Assembly: GCA_025454405.1 (NCBI GenBank)
Contig: JALOON010000036.1
Coordinates: 1 to 56,709, forward strand
Length of the DNA stretch: 56,709 nucleotides
Reading direction: 5' to 3'
Source: Oscillatoriaceae cyanobacterium Prado104
Lineage (GTDB): Bacteria > Cyanobacteriota > Cyanobacteriia > Cyanobacteriales > Microcoleaceae
Shown: one piece after another, positions 1 through 8,238 of the stretch
Layout of the letters: each line of letters starts with the position of its first letter
How positions within the stretch are numbered: the stretch's first letter is position 1
The notes under the pieces: generated by a model
Told to the model about the DNA's origin: nothing
Databases searched by the model: none
The model's input: only the letters and a program-made list of their open reading frames with translations
Made by a program: the position numbers and the translations under genes

Positions 1-61
1 CCCACTCGCAGAACCGTTCCCAAACGTTGGCGCTTTCGCGCTGCTGTAAGGTTGTGGTCAT
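1..61 (-). CDS. psbA: Photosystem II D1 protein, N-terminal fragment (runs off the window)
   Basis: Reading the minus strand from the ATG at 61 gives MTTTLQQRESANVWERFCEW, the highly conserved cyanobacterial D1 N-terminus. Only 20 codons lie inside the window and the gene continues off the left edge. D1 binds the reaction-centre chlorophylls, pheophytin, QB and most ligands of the oxygen-evolving cluster in the thylakoid membrane. Cyanobacteria usually carry several psbA copies; which isoform this is cannot be judged, because the diagnostic residues are outside the window. The identification rests on the exact N-terminal match and is firm despite the short length. Confidence 0.95.
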   Translation of the reverse strand, partial: MTTTLQQRESANVWERFCEW

Positions 62-447
62 TTGCTTATGATTGCTATGAATGAATTTTCAAGGTTCGTG
101 ACGGCTTTGTGTTCCGCCATGTAAATAAGACTAACGCCTTTATTTCGGTTTGTAAAGGGTTCTCAGAACTTTTTTTTGGATAGCCATCATAAGTATAGCT
201 AATCAAAAGCCAAAACTCCTGCTGTATAGGGGTTTCCGGGAAATTTTGGAGCATCGCAATGCGATTGTGAGGCTGGCATCCATAACTTAGATAATCTTTG
301 TTGAACCTTAAAGTTAACAGTCGCGGACGCATCGACGATGGTACACAGACACTGCGATTGCCACGATCGCGCTTGCAATGACAGAAACACGTTTAAGATG
401 CGCAAGTCTTAAAGTTAAGTAGGTCAGCCAAATTTCAGTACCGAGTC
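62..447. other. Spacer between psbA and cofG, with a possible psbA promoter
   Basis: No convincing gene lies here; the short minus-strand open frames lack a ribosome site and resemble nothing. On the minus strand TTTACA (156-151) and TAGTCT (133-128) are 17 bases apart and lie about 65-95 bases before the psbA start. They could be a sigma70-type promoter, but the -10 match is weak. No clear Shine-Dalgarno sequence precedes the psbA ATG. Confidence 0.35.
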
Positions 448-1395
448 ATGTCACTCACCATCACCTACAGCCCTGCTTATACTTTGGTTCCCACTTATGA
501 GTGTTTTAACCGCTGCACCTATTGCAATTTTCGGGCAGATCCGCTGCAAAGTCCTTGGCTGACACTTGCAGAAGCTGAAAAACGGCTCGAATTGCTGCAA
601 ACTCAAGGTGTAATTGAAATTCTCATTCTCAGCGGCGAGGTACACCCCGACAGTCAACGCCGCAAAGCTTGGTTTCAACGGATTTACGATTTGTGCGAAC
701 TAGCTCTTAGTTTGGGATTTTTGCCGCATACTAATGCTGGACCGCTCAGTTTTGAGGAGATGGCAAGGTTAAAAGAGGTCAATGTATCTATGGGGTTAAT
801 GTTAGAACAAGTTACCCCAGATTTATTAAATACAGTTCACGATCGCTCGCCGAGTAAAGTGCCGTCGTTGCGGCTGCAACAGTTAGAATGGGCTGGGGAA
901 TTAAAGATTCCGTTTACCACTGGTTTGCTGTTGGGAATTGGAGAAAGTGAGGTAAATTGGAGGGAGACGCTGGAGTCGATCGCCCGGATTCATTCGCGTT
1001 ACCATCACATTCAAGAAGTTATCCTGCAACCTCACAGTCCGGGAAACAAACAAAGTTGGGATGGCGAAGTTTTTAATGCTGAAAAGATGCCGGAAGTAGT
1101 TGCGATCGCCCGCAGTATTTTACCTTCTGAAATCGCGCTGCAAATCCCGCCAAATTTAGTTTCGCGATCGGACATTTTGCTGGATTGTTTGGCAGCAGGT
1201 GCTACGGATTTAGGCGGAATCGGGCCGATCGATGAAGTTAATCCCGATTATCCTCACTTGCAGTTGTCAATTTTAACAAATATTTTGGCAGAGTCTGGGT
1301 GGGAATTGGTAAAGCGTTTGCCTGTTTATCCTCAGTACGTTAATTGGCTGTCGCCGACATTGCAAACGGCTGTTAAACAAATAACAACACGTTAA
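448..1395 (+). CDS. cofG: 7,8-didemethyl-8-hydroxy-5-deazariboflavin synthase subunit CofG (radical SAM)
   Basis: The 315-residue protein has the radical-SAM cluster motif C19-x3-C23-x2-C26 (CFNRCTYC) near its N-terminus. It follows the CofG pattern: LSGEVHPDS after the first strand, then HTNAGPL, GLMLEQ and QPHSPGN. CofG and CofH together build the deazaflavin F0 chromophore (8-HDF) from tyrosine and a pyrimidine; in cyanobacteria this serves as antenna of photolyases. Length is normal for the family. The ATG at 448 is the first start that keeps the conserved YTLVPTYECFNRC segment. No cofH lies beside it, so the second subunit must be elsewhere. Assignment to CofG rather than another radical-SAM enzyme is confident. 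Confidence 0.93.
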   Translation: MSLTITYSPAYTLVPTYECFNRCTYCNFRADPLQSPWLTLAEAEKRLELLQTQGVIEILILSGEVHPDSQRRKAWFQRIYDLCELALSLGFLPHTNAGPLSFEEMARLKEVNVSMGLMLEQVTPDLLNTVHDRSPSKVPSLRLQQLEWAGELKIPFTTGLLLGIGESEVNWRETLESIARIHSRYHHIQEVILQPHSPGNKQSWDGEVFNAEKMPEVVAIARSILPSEIALQIPPNLVSRSDILLDCLAAGATDLGGIGPIDEVNPDYPHLQLSILTNILAESGWELVKRLPVYPQYVNWLSPTLQTAVKQITTR

Positions 1396-1424
1396 GATCA
1401 AAAGTAGTCACAGACTGCTGTTTC

Positions 1425-1512
1425 ATACCAAATCCTGGTTACTCATCTCCTTGATGATGGTATGGTGCGTCGCTTTTTAAGTTGAGAACCAGAATCTTTG
1501 CAGCGACGCACC
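1425..1512. repeat. Solo family-A end plus GGTGCGTCGC inverted repeat
   Basis: 1425-1450 matches only the left end of family A (ATACCAAATCCTGGTT). It is followed by an inverted repeat with arms GGTGCGTCGC (1464-1473) and GCGACGCACC (1503-1512). A hairpin with similar arms recurs at 49564-49619. These are dispersed non-coding repeats between cofG and the amylase gene. Confidence 0.7.
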
Positions 1513-1542
1513 CTACAAAAGGGGGGATTGGAGGTGGTCTTA

Positions 1543-1577
1543 AAGTCCCCCTTTTTAAGGGGGATTTAGGGGGATCT
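1543..1577. repeat. Family-G repeat (CCCCCTTTTTAAGGGGG type)
   Basis: A palindromic CCCCCTTTTTAAGGGGG core is followed by ATTTAGGGGGATCT. The same phrase occurs at 17297-17372 and several times in 34640-34862. It is a dispersed hairpin repeat common in cyanobacterial spacers and could also fold at the end of transcripts from either flanking gene. Confidence 0.65.
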
Positions 1578-1767
1578 AGACTCAGGTAAAAACGAGATTT
1601 TTCAAGAGATCCTCAGTTTTAAGTTGACACCTATGGACATTGCCACTTCCCTACGAAAGATGGTTCGATCGGCAGGCGATCGAGTACATATGCAATCTGC
1701 TGTAAGTCTCGATCGAAAATCCCAAACCTCAAAAAAATCGCCAATCCCAATCAAAGATCGCAAATCG

Positions 1768-3246
1768 TTATGGCTGCGGCACCCACACAGAAACTGAACC
1801 ACCATTGCACCGAAAATCAGCCCAACCATCGTCATTTGTTGTAATTGGTTCTTTGATGTTTTCGGTGATATCAATATAAGTGCGATTCGGCTGCCCGACT
1901 TCCATAAACTTATTGCCCTCACCCCCATTACTCAGTACCACAGCCATACCTCCCGGATGTTCTGCATCTCCGAGTCGCGTCCAGCCAATCGTGTTCGCAT
2001 GGTCGAAGTAATCGTACTGATTGCCGTAGGAATAGGTTTTGCGGGCAAACAGAAATCGATCGAGAATCCACTGATGTTTGTCCAACCAAATTTCATATTC
2101 GCTGCCATCTTTTCCCCGATCCTTATAATGAGCGCCGTAATAATCGGCGTAAAAAATGCAAGGATATCCTTCACTGCGCAGCAGGATTAAAGCGTAAGCC
2201 AGGGGTTTAAACCAAGATTCGACAACTGATTCTAAAGATTGCAAGGGTTGGGAATCGTGATTGTCAACCAAGGTAACGGCTAGAGTTGGCTGATCTTGAA
2301 CGAGGGTATTGTCAAAAATTGTTCGCAAGTCGTAGTTATTTCCCGCTTTGCTAGCCGCATGAAAATTATAGTGCAGGGGTGCGTCAAATAATGCTACTTT
2401 CCCATCGGTTACTTTGATGAAATAGTGCAAAGCTTCCACTTGGGAAGACCAATATTCGCCGACGGCAAATAGCTCGCGTTTTGTATAGTTGCGCAGGTGT
2501 TCTAACCATTCTTGGAAAAATTCGGCCGATACGTGCTTGACTGCATCGAAGCGAAATCCGTCAACATTTGTTGTATCGAGATACCACTCACCCCAGTATT
2601 TTAATTCTCCGGTGACTTCTGGGTGATCCATATCTAAATCGCAACCCATGAGGTAATCAAAATTTCCTTTTTCTAAATCTACCCCTCGATCGAAAGATTT
2701 ATCCTTTAATAGGTAAACAGCCTTGGCACCCGCGTTGTAACTGTTGTAATCGATGGCATCGAAGTGCCACCAATGCCACTCCATGCTGGAGTATTTTTTA
2801 TTGCGCCCTGGGAAATAAAAATGCGTCCAAGCTTTGATTTTTTGAAATTCCCCAATAGCGTTACCGCGATTGTCGGGATTGAAGGGCGTGGCTTCGGCTT
2901 CTTCTTCTGCATCAGCGCCTAATTTGTGGTTGAGGACAACATCGGCATAAATCCGAATTCCAGCATCTTGTGCAGCTTTTATCGCTTGCAAATATTCATC
3001 TTTTGTGCCGTATTTCGTCCGTACCGATCCTTTTTGATCGAACTCGCCTAAATCGAATAAATCGTAGACACCATAGCCTACATCCATACCGCCGCCCGTT
3101 CCTTTATAGGAGGGCGGCAACCACAGGGATGTAATGCCAACTTTTGCCAAATCTTTTGCAGATTCGGCTAGCTGATTCCACAGGCTGCCATCGGCAGGGT
3201 TGTACCAGTGGAAATATTGCATCATCACGCCATTGACTTGAGACAT
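1768..3246 (-). CDS. Cytoplasmic alpha-amylase, glycoside hydrolase family 13
   Basis: The 492-residue protein carries all four GH13 signatures: region I DVVLNH (about 102-107), region II GFRFDAVKH with nucleophile D234, region III GEYW with acid/base E264, and region IV VDNHDS with D331. There is no signal peptide, so it acts in the cytosol, presumably opening alpha-1,4 links of glycogen or maltodextrins. Length and the N-terminal GVMMQYFHWYNPADG segment match the single-chain cytosolic amylases of bacteria (AmyA/AmyS type, GH13_5). The ATG at 3246 starts the conserved N-terminus. It stands alone, flanked by spacers on both sides. Confidence 0.93.
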   Translation of the reverse strand: MSQVNGVMMQYFHWYNPADGSLWNQLAESAKDLAKVGITSLWLPPSYKGTGGGMDVGYGVYDLFDLGEFDQKGSVRTKYGTKDEYLQAIKAAQDAGIRIYADVVLNHKLGADAEEEAEATPFNPDNRGNAIGEFQKIKAWTHFYFPGRNKKYSSMEWHWWHFDAIDYNSYNAGAKAVYLLKDKSFDRGVDLEKGNFDYLMGCDLDMDHPEVTGELKYWGEWYLDTTNVDGFRFDAVKHVSAEFFQEWLEHLRNYTKRELFAVGEYWSSQVEALHYFIKVTDGKVALFDAPLHYNFHAASKAGNNYDLRTIFDNTLVQDQPTLAVTLVDNHDSQPLQSLESVVESWFKPLAYALILLRSEGYPCIFYADYYGAHYKDRGKDGSEYEIWLDKHQWILDRFLFARKTYSYGNQYDYFDHANTIGWTRLGDAEHPGGMAVVLSNGGEGNKFMEVGQPNRTYIDITENIKEPITTNDDGWADFRCNGGSVSVWVPQP

Positions 3247-3716
3247 AAGTAGGTTACTCCCTATCGATCGAGCTGCGGGCGATACTTGTTGTTGCTATCG
3301 ATCGTAGCTGTGCCTGCTATCCTCGGTCAAGAGTTAGTTACGTATTTTGGTTAAGTTTTACGCATCTTAAAGGTATTTCTGTCATTGCGCGATGCGAATG
3401 CCATCGCCTAGTTTATTTTTCATCGCGGATGCGCAATTTTTATTGGTATCAAAATCAGCCTGGGACGACACGACTTTTAGGGGGTAAGAACAATCGGGGG
3501 GATTCCCTACGCTGCGCGATCGTCCCTAATTTCACAGTAAATATGGCGCATCTAAATTAGTAGTAAAGTTGTTTGCCTCGCGCCAACATTCCCCTTGCTA
3601 AGGGCAGGAAGCTAAGAGTAATATTTTACGAAAGATTTAAACTGGTTGTATAGCGTCTGGAAGTACAAATTATTTAGTTGTCGGTCGTTCGATCGTTATC
3701 TCTTAACCATAAATTA
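3247..3716. other. Gene-free spacer
   Basis: About 470 bases between the amylase start and the phosphodiesterase stop. The plus-strand open frames here overlap the opposite gene or lack ribosome sites. Several GATCG-containing palindromes occur, but no RNA gene or repeat family is recognisable. Confidence 0.5.
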
Positions 3717-4496
3717 TCAAGATAGTACGGGTTTGGCGATCGCCCGCTCAATTTTTGTTTCCCAAGTACCGTCGCTGGCTAAATCAAGCAGCCGAAAGCC
3801 TGGGGGAATTTTGTCAACTACAATCGGATGGCTTTTCGGTAAAAGTTGCAAGCAGGTACTGGGCGTACCCAAGTAGAAAACACCGTTGCGCTGTTGTTGA
3901 AATTCTTGGTGAATGTGGCCGCAAAGGACAATTTTGATTTGAGGGTATCGATCGACAATTGCTAAAAATTCACCTGCATTTTGCAGCATCATGCCATCCA
4001 TAATTTCACACTCGATCGGTAAAGAATGGTGGTGCAAAGCAATGATAACAGGTCGATCGCCCGTTTGTTGCAATTGCGAGTCGAGCCAATGCAAACTTTC
4101 AGAAGCAAGCCGCCCGCCGTGGCATCCTGGTTCCACCGTCGAAAGCAGCAGAAACTGCCAATTTCCCAACTGAAATGATTTTTCTGGGGAAAAGGGCGGC
4201 CGATTTAAGATTTCGGTCATGATGGGGATGTTATCGTGATTGCCCGGTATCCAATAAGCGGGAATTCCTAAAGGCGCGATGCAGGAGACGAGCAACTGGT
4301 AAGATTCCGGCGTTTCGTCTTGGGACAAGTCACCTGTCAGCAGGAGGATGTCGGGCGGCGGCTGAATTTGTTGCAGTCGATCGAGAACCGTTTGCAGGGT
4401 GCGGGCTGTCGGGATGCCTTTCCATTCTCGATCGAACTCTGCAAACAGGTGAGTGTCGGTGATTTGGGCGACTCGGAGGGGAGAAACTGTTGTCAT
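3717..4496 (-). CDS. cpdA: CpdA-like calcineurin-type phosphodiesterase
   Basis: The 259-residue protein has the metallophosphoesterase blocks in order: ITDTHL (D14, H16), LTGDLS, GNHD, ALHHHS and LCGHIH. These build a two-metal site. The layout fits the 3',5'-cyclic-AMP phosphodiesterase CpdA family, though the true substrate may be another phosphodiester. A TTG 14 codons upstream (4538) keeps the frame, but the ATG at 4496 sits directly before the conserved SPLRVAQITDTHL, so I chose it. The gene stands alone. Family is sure; substrate is inferred. Confidence 0.85.
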   Translation of the reverse strand: MTTVSPLRVAQITDTHLFAEFDREWKGIPTARTLQTVLDRLQQIQPPPDILLLTGDLSQDETPESYQLLVSCIAPLGIPAYWIPGNHDNIPIMTEILNRPPFSPEKSFQLGNWQFLLLSTVEPGCHGGRLASESLHWLDSQLQQTGDRPVIIALHHHSLPIECEIMDGMMLQNAGEFLAIVDRYPQIKIVLCGHIHQEFQQQRNGVFYLGTPSTCLQLLPKSHPIVVDKIPPGFRLLDLASDGTWETKIERAIAKPVLS

Positions 4497-4668
4497 GGCT
4501 GGTGTTGCGATCGAAGTGCAGCAGAGGGGAGGTAGCAATTTCTAGATTAGCCTGGGATGCGGGTTTTGGAGGCTAGGGGAAAAAGAGGAGAGAATTTTTT
4601 GAGCGGTATGTTAAAATAGTTTGGATTTAGTGTAATATCAAATAGCGTCAAAATTTAGGCGCGACGGT

Positions 4669-4739
<71 letters not shown>

Positions 4740-5556
4740 TTGTTATCGGCTCGATAAAAGCTCTCAAACGTGCTTTTTGCGTGATGCTATGGATTGCGGT
4801 AGAGTGCGGAGTGCGGGCGATCGGCGATAATTGACCTCAAAAAGTAATGCAATTTTAATGCCGTGCAAAACCCAGGGCAACTGTGGTAGAGTTTGCTTGT
4901 CTTTGAAAGTCAGCAAGTATCGGTGCCTTGCTGTCAACATGGTGGGATATTGGGTTAGATACAGTTTACTCAAGGATAGTCAATGGCATCGAGATTGAAG
5001 AGGTATTTATTGAAGGGTATCGTAAGATTTAAAGTTTGACAATTATCCGGTTTCCCCAAAGTTGGGTTTAACAGAAAAGCAAAGTTCTAAGGTGGCAAAA
5101 TAAATAGTTAATCTAAATAGTCCTAAATCCCATTTTTAAACAAGAAAATTTTGATCCTATCTATCCCGCTTTTCGATATGGAAAAAATATTCTGGTTTGA
5201 AAATGCGCCCTAGAGCGATCGCCAATGTCAATCAAAAATAAGATGCTTAATAGTCTACTCGCTTCCCACTAAAAGACTATGTACTTCTTTCTGCTTCTTC
5301 TCTTCGCGTTCTTCGCGTCTTTGCGCTACGCGCAGGCTGCGCCAACGCGGTTCGTTACTTGACGTTAAGTTGACACCAATGAGGCTAGCCGTGTCCCTAC
5401 CCAAGATAAATGTGTCCCTACCGAATATTACCAGTAATAAAAACGGTTTCTCTTCCGAGCGAGGTACTTTTAGCGGTAAGCTAAGAATAATACCAAATCA
5501 GGGTTAGTCAACCCGGATTTGGGATAAGCAGCGAGAAAAAAATCCAAAAATATCAA
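4740..5556. other. Gene-free spacer after tRNA-Cys, with a miniature family-A repeat
   Basis: About 820 AT-rich bases with no supported gene. At 5489-5524 a tiny inverted repeat, ATACCAAATCAGGGTT ... AACCCGGATTTGG, consists of almost only the two ends of family A and looks like an internally deleted copy. The segment 5285-5350, rich in TTCTTCGCGTCT and GCGCAGGCTGCGCC, looks like further dispersed repeat. Confidence 0.5.
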
Positions 5557-6036
5557 ATGACAGCAACAGAAACCTCAAACATTCGCAAACTGCTGTGCGA
5601 TAAAGACTTAGGGCTGATACCTCACCTAGAGAAATGCCTCAAAGACTTACAAGCAAATTCGATCGCCCCTGCCGAAAAATTCAAACTAGAGCACTACGAT
5701 ATCGAACTCGGAACCTGCTACACTCAGAAACATCCCAGCGAACAAAAACCTATAGTCACCCAATCAATGTCAATCAAAATCCCTTTGACGGGCAAAGTAG
5801 AAGACAAGATGGAACTGTTTTTAATTGCGAGTGAGTTGCAGAACAAAATCGACATCAGAATTATCGAATGGAGTGCCTTAGAACGCCGCCAATACGACAT
5901 CCACGGCATTCCATTAAAGCAACCAGTAACCAAAATAGATGGAGAAATGAATTACAATTTAGTATTCGATCGACCAAATTTTTGCTGCATTACCCTTTGC
6001 CGCCAATTCGACTTAACTTACGCCGCCAATTTTTGA
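5557..6036 (+). CDS. Hypothetical protein, 159 aa
   Basis: I do not recognise a family. The protein is soluble, with no signal peptide or membrane segment. An N-terminal helical part (about 1-45) precedes an alternating, probably beta-rich region. Cysteines are scattered (C14, C27, C53, C143, C144, C148) without a clear metal motif. The ATG at 5557 is AT-rich upstream with no strong Shine-Dalgarno. Coding looks real from codon use and the clean frame, and because the same region has no better alternative. It is isolated between the tRNA spacer and a repeat-rich spacer. Confidence 0.6.
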   Translation: MTATETSNIRKLLCDKDLGLIPHLEKCLKDLQANSIAPAEKFKLEHYDIELGTCYTQKHPSEQKPIVTQSMSIKIPLTGKVEDKMELFLIASELQNKIDIRIIEWSALERRQYDIHGIPLKQPVTKIDGEMNYNLVFDRPNFCCITLCRQFDLTYAANF

Positions 6037-6119
6037 GGGGGAGAGGGTGAGTTGGGAGTTTTAGGTTTTGAGTGTTGAGTGTTGAATTTAGAGTTTTGAA
6101 TTAAGAACTGTCTTTAACT

Positions 6120-6207
6120 CAAAACATACTTGCCCCAATCCACTCAATTCTCAATTCCCAACTCCCAACTCCCAACTCCCAACTATCAACTATCAACTCT
6201 CAACTCT
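6120..6207. repeat. Short tandem 7-mers (AACTCCC / AACTATC)
   Basis: Tandem heptamers of the CAACTCC / CAACTAT kind fill this stretch. Related runs follow at 6459-6600 and recur at 11163-11183, 13270-13328, 15895-15925 and 53285-53310. These are the short tandemly repeated repetitive sequences typical of filamentous cyanobacterial spacers. Confidence 0.8.
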
Positions 6208-6208
6208 T

Positions 6209-6361
6209 ATACCAAATCCGGGTTAGATATCCCCGTTATGACAGGGCGGTTGAAACCTGTGAGGGTGCAAAATCGAATCTGCTTCTATTTGACCTGAAAC
6301 TCGCAAAACCCGCCTTCGCGGGTTTCAGGAATAAAGGGGATGAGAAACCCGGATTTGGTAT
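6209..6361. mobile_element. MITE-like element, family A, copy 1
   Basis: Terminal inverted repeats ATACCAAATCCGGGTTA (6209-) and AACCCGGATTTGGTAT (-6361) flank about 120 bases without a transposase. Family A also occurs complete at 7637-7756 and 33435-33554, and as single ends at 1425, 33091 and 52206. It abuts a family-B element directly. Confidence 0.75.
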
Positions 6362-6458
6362 TACAGCAGTTTTCAGGTATGTGAGGTACAGAGAAACCCG
6401 GCAACTTCGGCGAAACCGGGTTTCTGAGGTGTACTTCATAAACTTGCAATCTGCTGTA
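6362..6458. mobile_element. MITE-like element, family B, copy 1
   Basis: Terminal repeats TACAGCAG ... CTGCTGTA enclose AGAAACCCGG and CCGGGTTTCT arms, so the element folds into one long hairpin of 97 bases. Near-identical copies lie at 47653-47742 and 55151-55246. No coding sequence. Confidence 0.78.
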
Positions 6459-6600
6459 ACTCTCAACTGTCAACTCTCAACTCTCAACTCTCAACTCCTT
6501 ACCAACTCAAAACTCAAAACTCAAAACTCAAAACTCCTTACCAACTCAAAACTCAAAACTCCCGAGAAACTCACGCACTCCCGAACAACTCAAAACTCCC
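6459..6600. repeat. Short tandem repeats AACTCTC / CAAAACT
   Basis: Runs of CAACTCT heptamers pass into CTCAAAA heptamers up to the cphB stop codon. Non-coding. Confidence 0.75.
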
Positions 6601-6602
6601 GA

Positions 6603-7448
6603 TCAAACCATTGCTGTTTCTCTTTGTGTTGTTGCAGCTTTTCCATTCAATACGGGCTGGCGAGTTTTCAAGTTAAACCGATACCCGTGAGGCAGAATGT
6701 GCAGCTTGACACCGCAAACAGCTAAAGCTTCATCCTTCAAAAGTCCCTCAAGATTGTCGTGGGTTTTTTCCGACTCGTCGATGACAGTTACAGCGCTTTC
6801 GCCGATGACTTCAAATTCGTCACCGCTGACTAAAATAGCTGTATTTTCATCAATCCCAAAACCCAGCACTGCTGGCTGCAATAACAGTGCGGAAACCAAG
6901 CGTCCCAAACGGCCGCGCTGCGCGAAATGTTGGTCGATCGCAACTCCCGGCAGAAAGCCCATTCCCGGTCCCATTGCTACCACATCAACCCGCGGATTAG
7001 TTTCCGAATCTCCTTCAATAATCATGATGTCCGGCATCATTGCCGCTCCGGCACTGGTGCCGCCAATTACAATACCTTCGGAGTAGCGTTTGTGCATAGC
7101 AGCATCGAGTTTTGTGTCTTTCAAGCAGCTAATAATTCGCGCTTGATCTCCACCGGTAAAAAATATGCCCGTCGCCTGTTCGATCGCTTCTAAATAATCT
7201 GGATTGTTAGCATCGTCGGGTACTTGAGTATCAACAACTCGGACATCTTCAGCGCCCAGGCGCTCAAATATTCTGATGTAATCGTCTCCTACTTCTCCCG
7301 GCAAGCTAGTAGCAGCCGTCATCACTACAATTCGTGCCTTAGTTCCTCCGGCGCACCGCAAGAATTCCCGCAGGATTTTGCAGTCTCCCTCTTTATCTTC
7401 CGCACCGCCGATGATTACTAACTGCCCCCGATTGTTACCGCTAGCCAT
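6603..7448 (-). CDS. cphB: Cyanophycinase
   Basis: The 281-residue protein starts MASGNNRGQLVIIGGAEDKE and has the peptidase S51 layout: FFTGGDQ, then the nucleophile elbow GGTSAGAA (catalytic Ser), and DQHFAQRGR downstream. Cyanophycinase hydrolyses cyanophycin to beta-Asp-Arg dipeptides in the cytosol. The open frame extends 70 codons further upstream to 7658, but that part enters MITE A copy 2. The ATG at 7448 has AGGAGA eight bases before it, so I place the start there. It is divergent from the cyanophycin synthetase gene downstream on the map, with a small gene between. The dipeptide product is the expected substrate of that neighbour. Confidence 0.94.
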   Translation of the reverse strand: MASGNNRGQLVIIGGAEDKEGDCKILREFLRCAGGTKARIVVMTAATSLPGEVGDDYIRIFERLGAEDVRVVDTQVPDDANNPDYLEAIEQATGIFFTGGDQARIISCLKDTKLDAAMHKRYSEGIVIGGTSAGAAMMPDIMIIEGDSETNPRVDVVAMGPGMGFLPGVAIDQHFAQRGRLGRLVSALLLQPAVLGFGIDENTAILVSGDEFEVIGESAVTVIDESEKTHDNLEGLLKDEALAVCGVKLHILPHGYRFNLKTRQPVLNGKAATTQRETAMV

Positions 7449-7636
7449 ACTGTCTCCTGTAGTCTGCACTGATTTTAATAAATCACAATAATTCTCAGCT
7501 TGAAAACAGCCAAAAGGTAGATTTTGATACAAAAATATTTGTAATTGTGCGCAGAATTCCTCAAGATTTTTGATGTGCCAGTTGCTTGTAAAATAATAGT
7601 GTAAAGTTGTCAACCCGCTTCCGAAATATATTTTTG

Positions 7637-7756
7637 ATACCAAATCCGGGTTAACCATCCCCTCGATCGATCCTCAGTTGAGAATCAGAATCTATGCGAT
7701 TGCCTCGCGAAAGCTCGCAATGACAATCAAGGGGGTACGAACCCCGGATTTGGTAT
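7637..7756. mobile_element. MITE-like element, family A, copy 2
   Basis: ATACCAAATCCGGGTTA at 7637 and CCCCGGATTTGGTAT ending at 7756 form terminal inverted repeats around about 90 bases with no gene. It sits in the upstream region of cphB and could affect its promoter. Confidence 0.75.
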
Positions 7757-7833
7757 GAGAGGTGGATTGCAGCTTAAAAGGACACGGCATTGCCGCATCC
7801 TTTCCCTGCATTTAAATTTTGTGAGTGCGTTTG

Positions 7834-8031
7834 TTAGTGCGATCGCGCGAGCAAATCAGTCAAGAGCGATCGAGCTTGTTCTAAAGGCAGGTGGCGGGGC
7901 TTGCCGTTCCAAACAATTTGATATTCGCTGCTGTTTTGACCGTCGCCGTAGCCAGAAATCAGCTTCATGTGAAATGCTTCTTCAGCTAACTGGTGAACCT
8001 CATCTCTGAGAGCCGTTTTTGTAGTTGTCAT
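7834..8031 (-). CDS. Small hypothetical protein, 65 aa, in the cyanophycin locus
   Basis: I recognise no family. The product is a soluble small protein starting MTTTKTALRDEVHQLAEEAF, with an N-terminal amphipathic helix, a central SSEYQIVWNGKPRHLP segment and a C-terminal helix ARSLLTDLL. A perfect AGGAGG lies 11 bases before the ATG, which strongly supports real translation. It lies between cphB and the synthetase, on the cphB strand and divergent from the synthetase. That position suggests, without proof, a role in cyanophycin metabolism or its regulation. Confidence 0.72.
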   Translation of the reverse strand: MTTTKTALRDEVHQLAEEAFHMKLISGYGDGQNSSEYQIVWNGKPRHLPLEQARSLLTDLLARSH

Positions 8032-8238
8032 GGGTTTTGCTGCCTCCTAAACGCTCTTTTACAGTGATAAACTATTTTCAGCGGTTGCTGTACCCCTCAA
8101 AAGTTATAGCTTTGTGAACTACCCCAACTAATTGGCAGCAATGCAAGCGCGCAGCAAGCTGAATATCTATGCCCGCAGATAGTTTCCAACGCACAACTCT
8201 AAAATTAGCATAAACCTTTAGCAAAAAGGAGGTTATAA

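Noticed and set aside
1602..1928. 108-codon minus-strand frame overlapping the amylase end
   Set aside because: It overlaps the conserved amylase C-terminus in another frame and has no motif of its own.
4764..4973. 69-codon minus-strand frame after tRNA-Cys
   Set aside because: No ribosome site, odd composition and no family resemblance.
7449..7658. N-terminal extension of cyanophycinase by 70 residues
   Set aside because: The extension runs into MITE A copy 2 and has no ribosome site, whereas ATG 7448 has AGGAGA and fits the family length.
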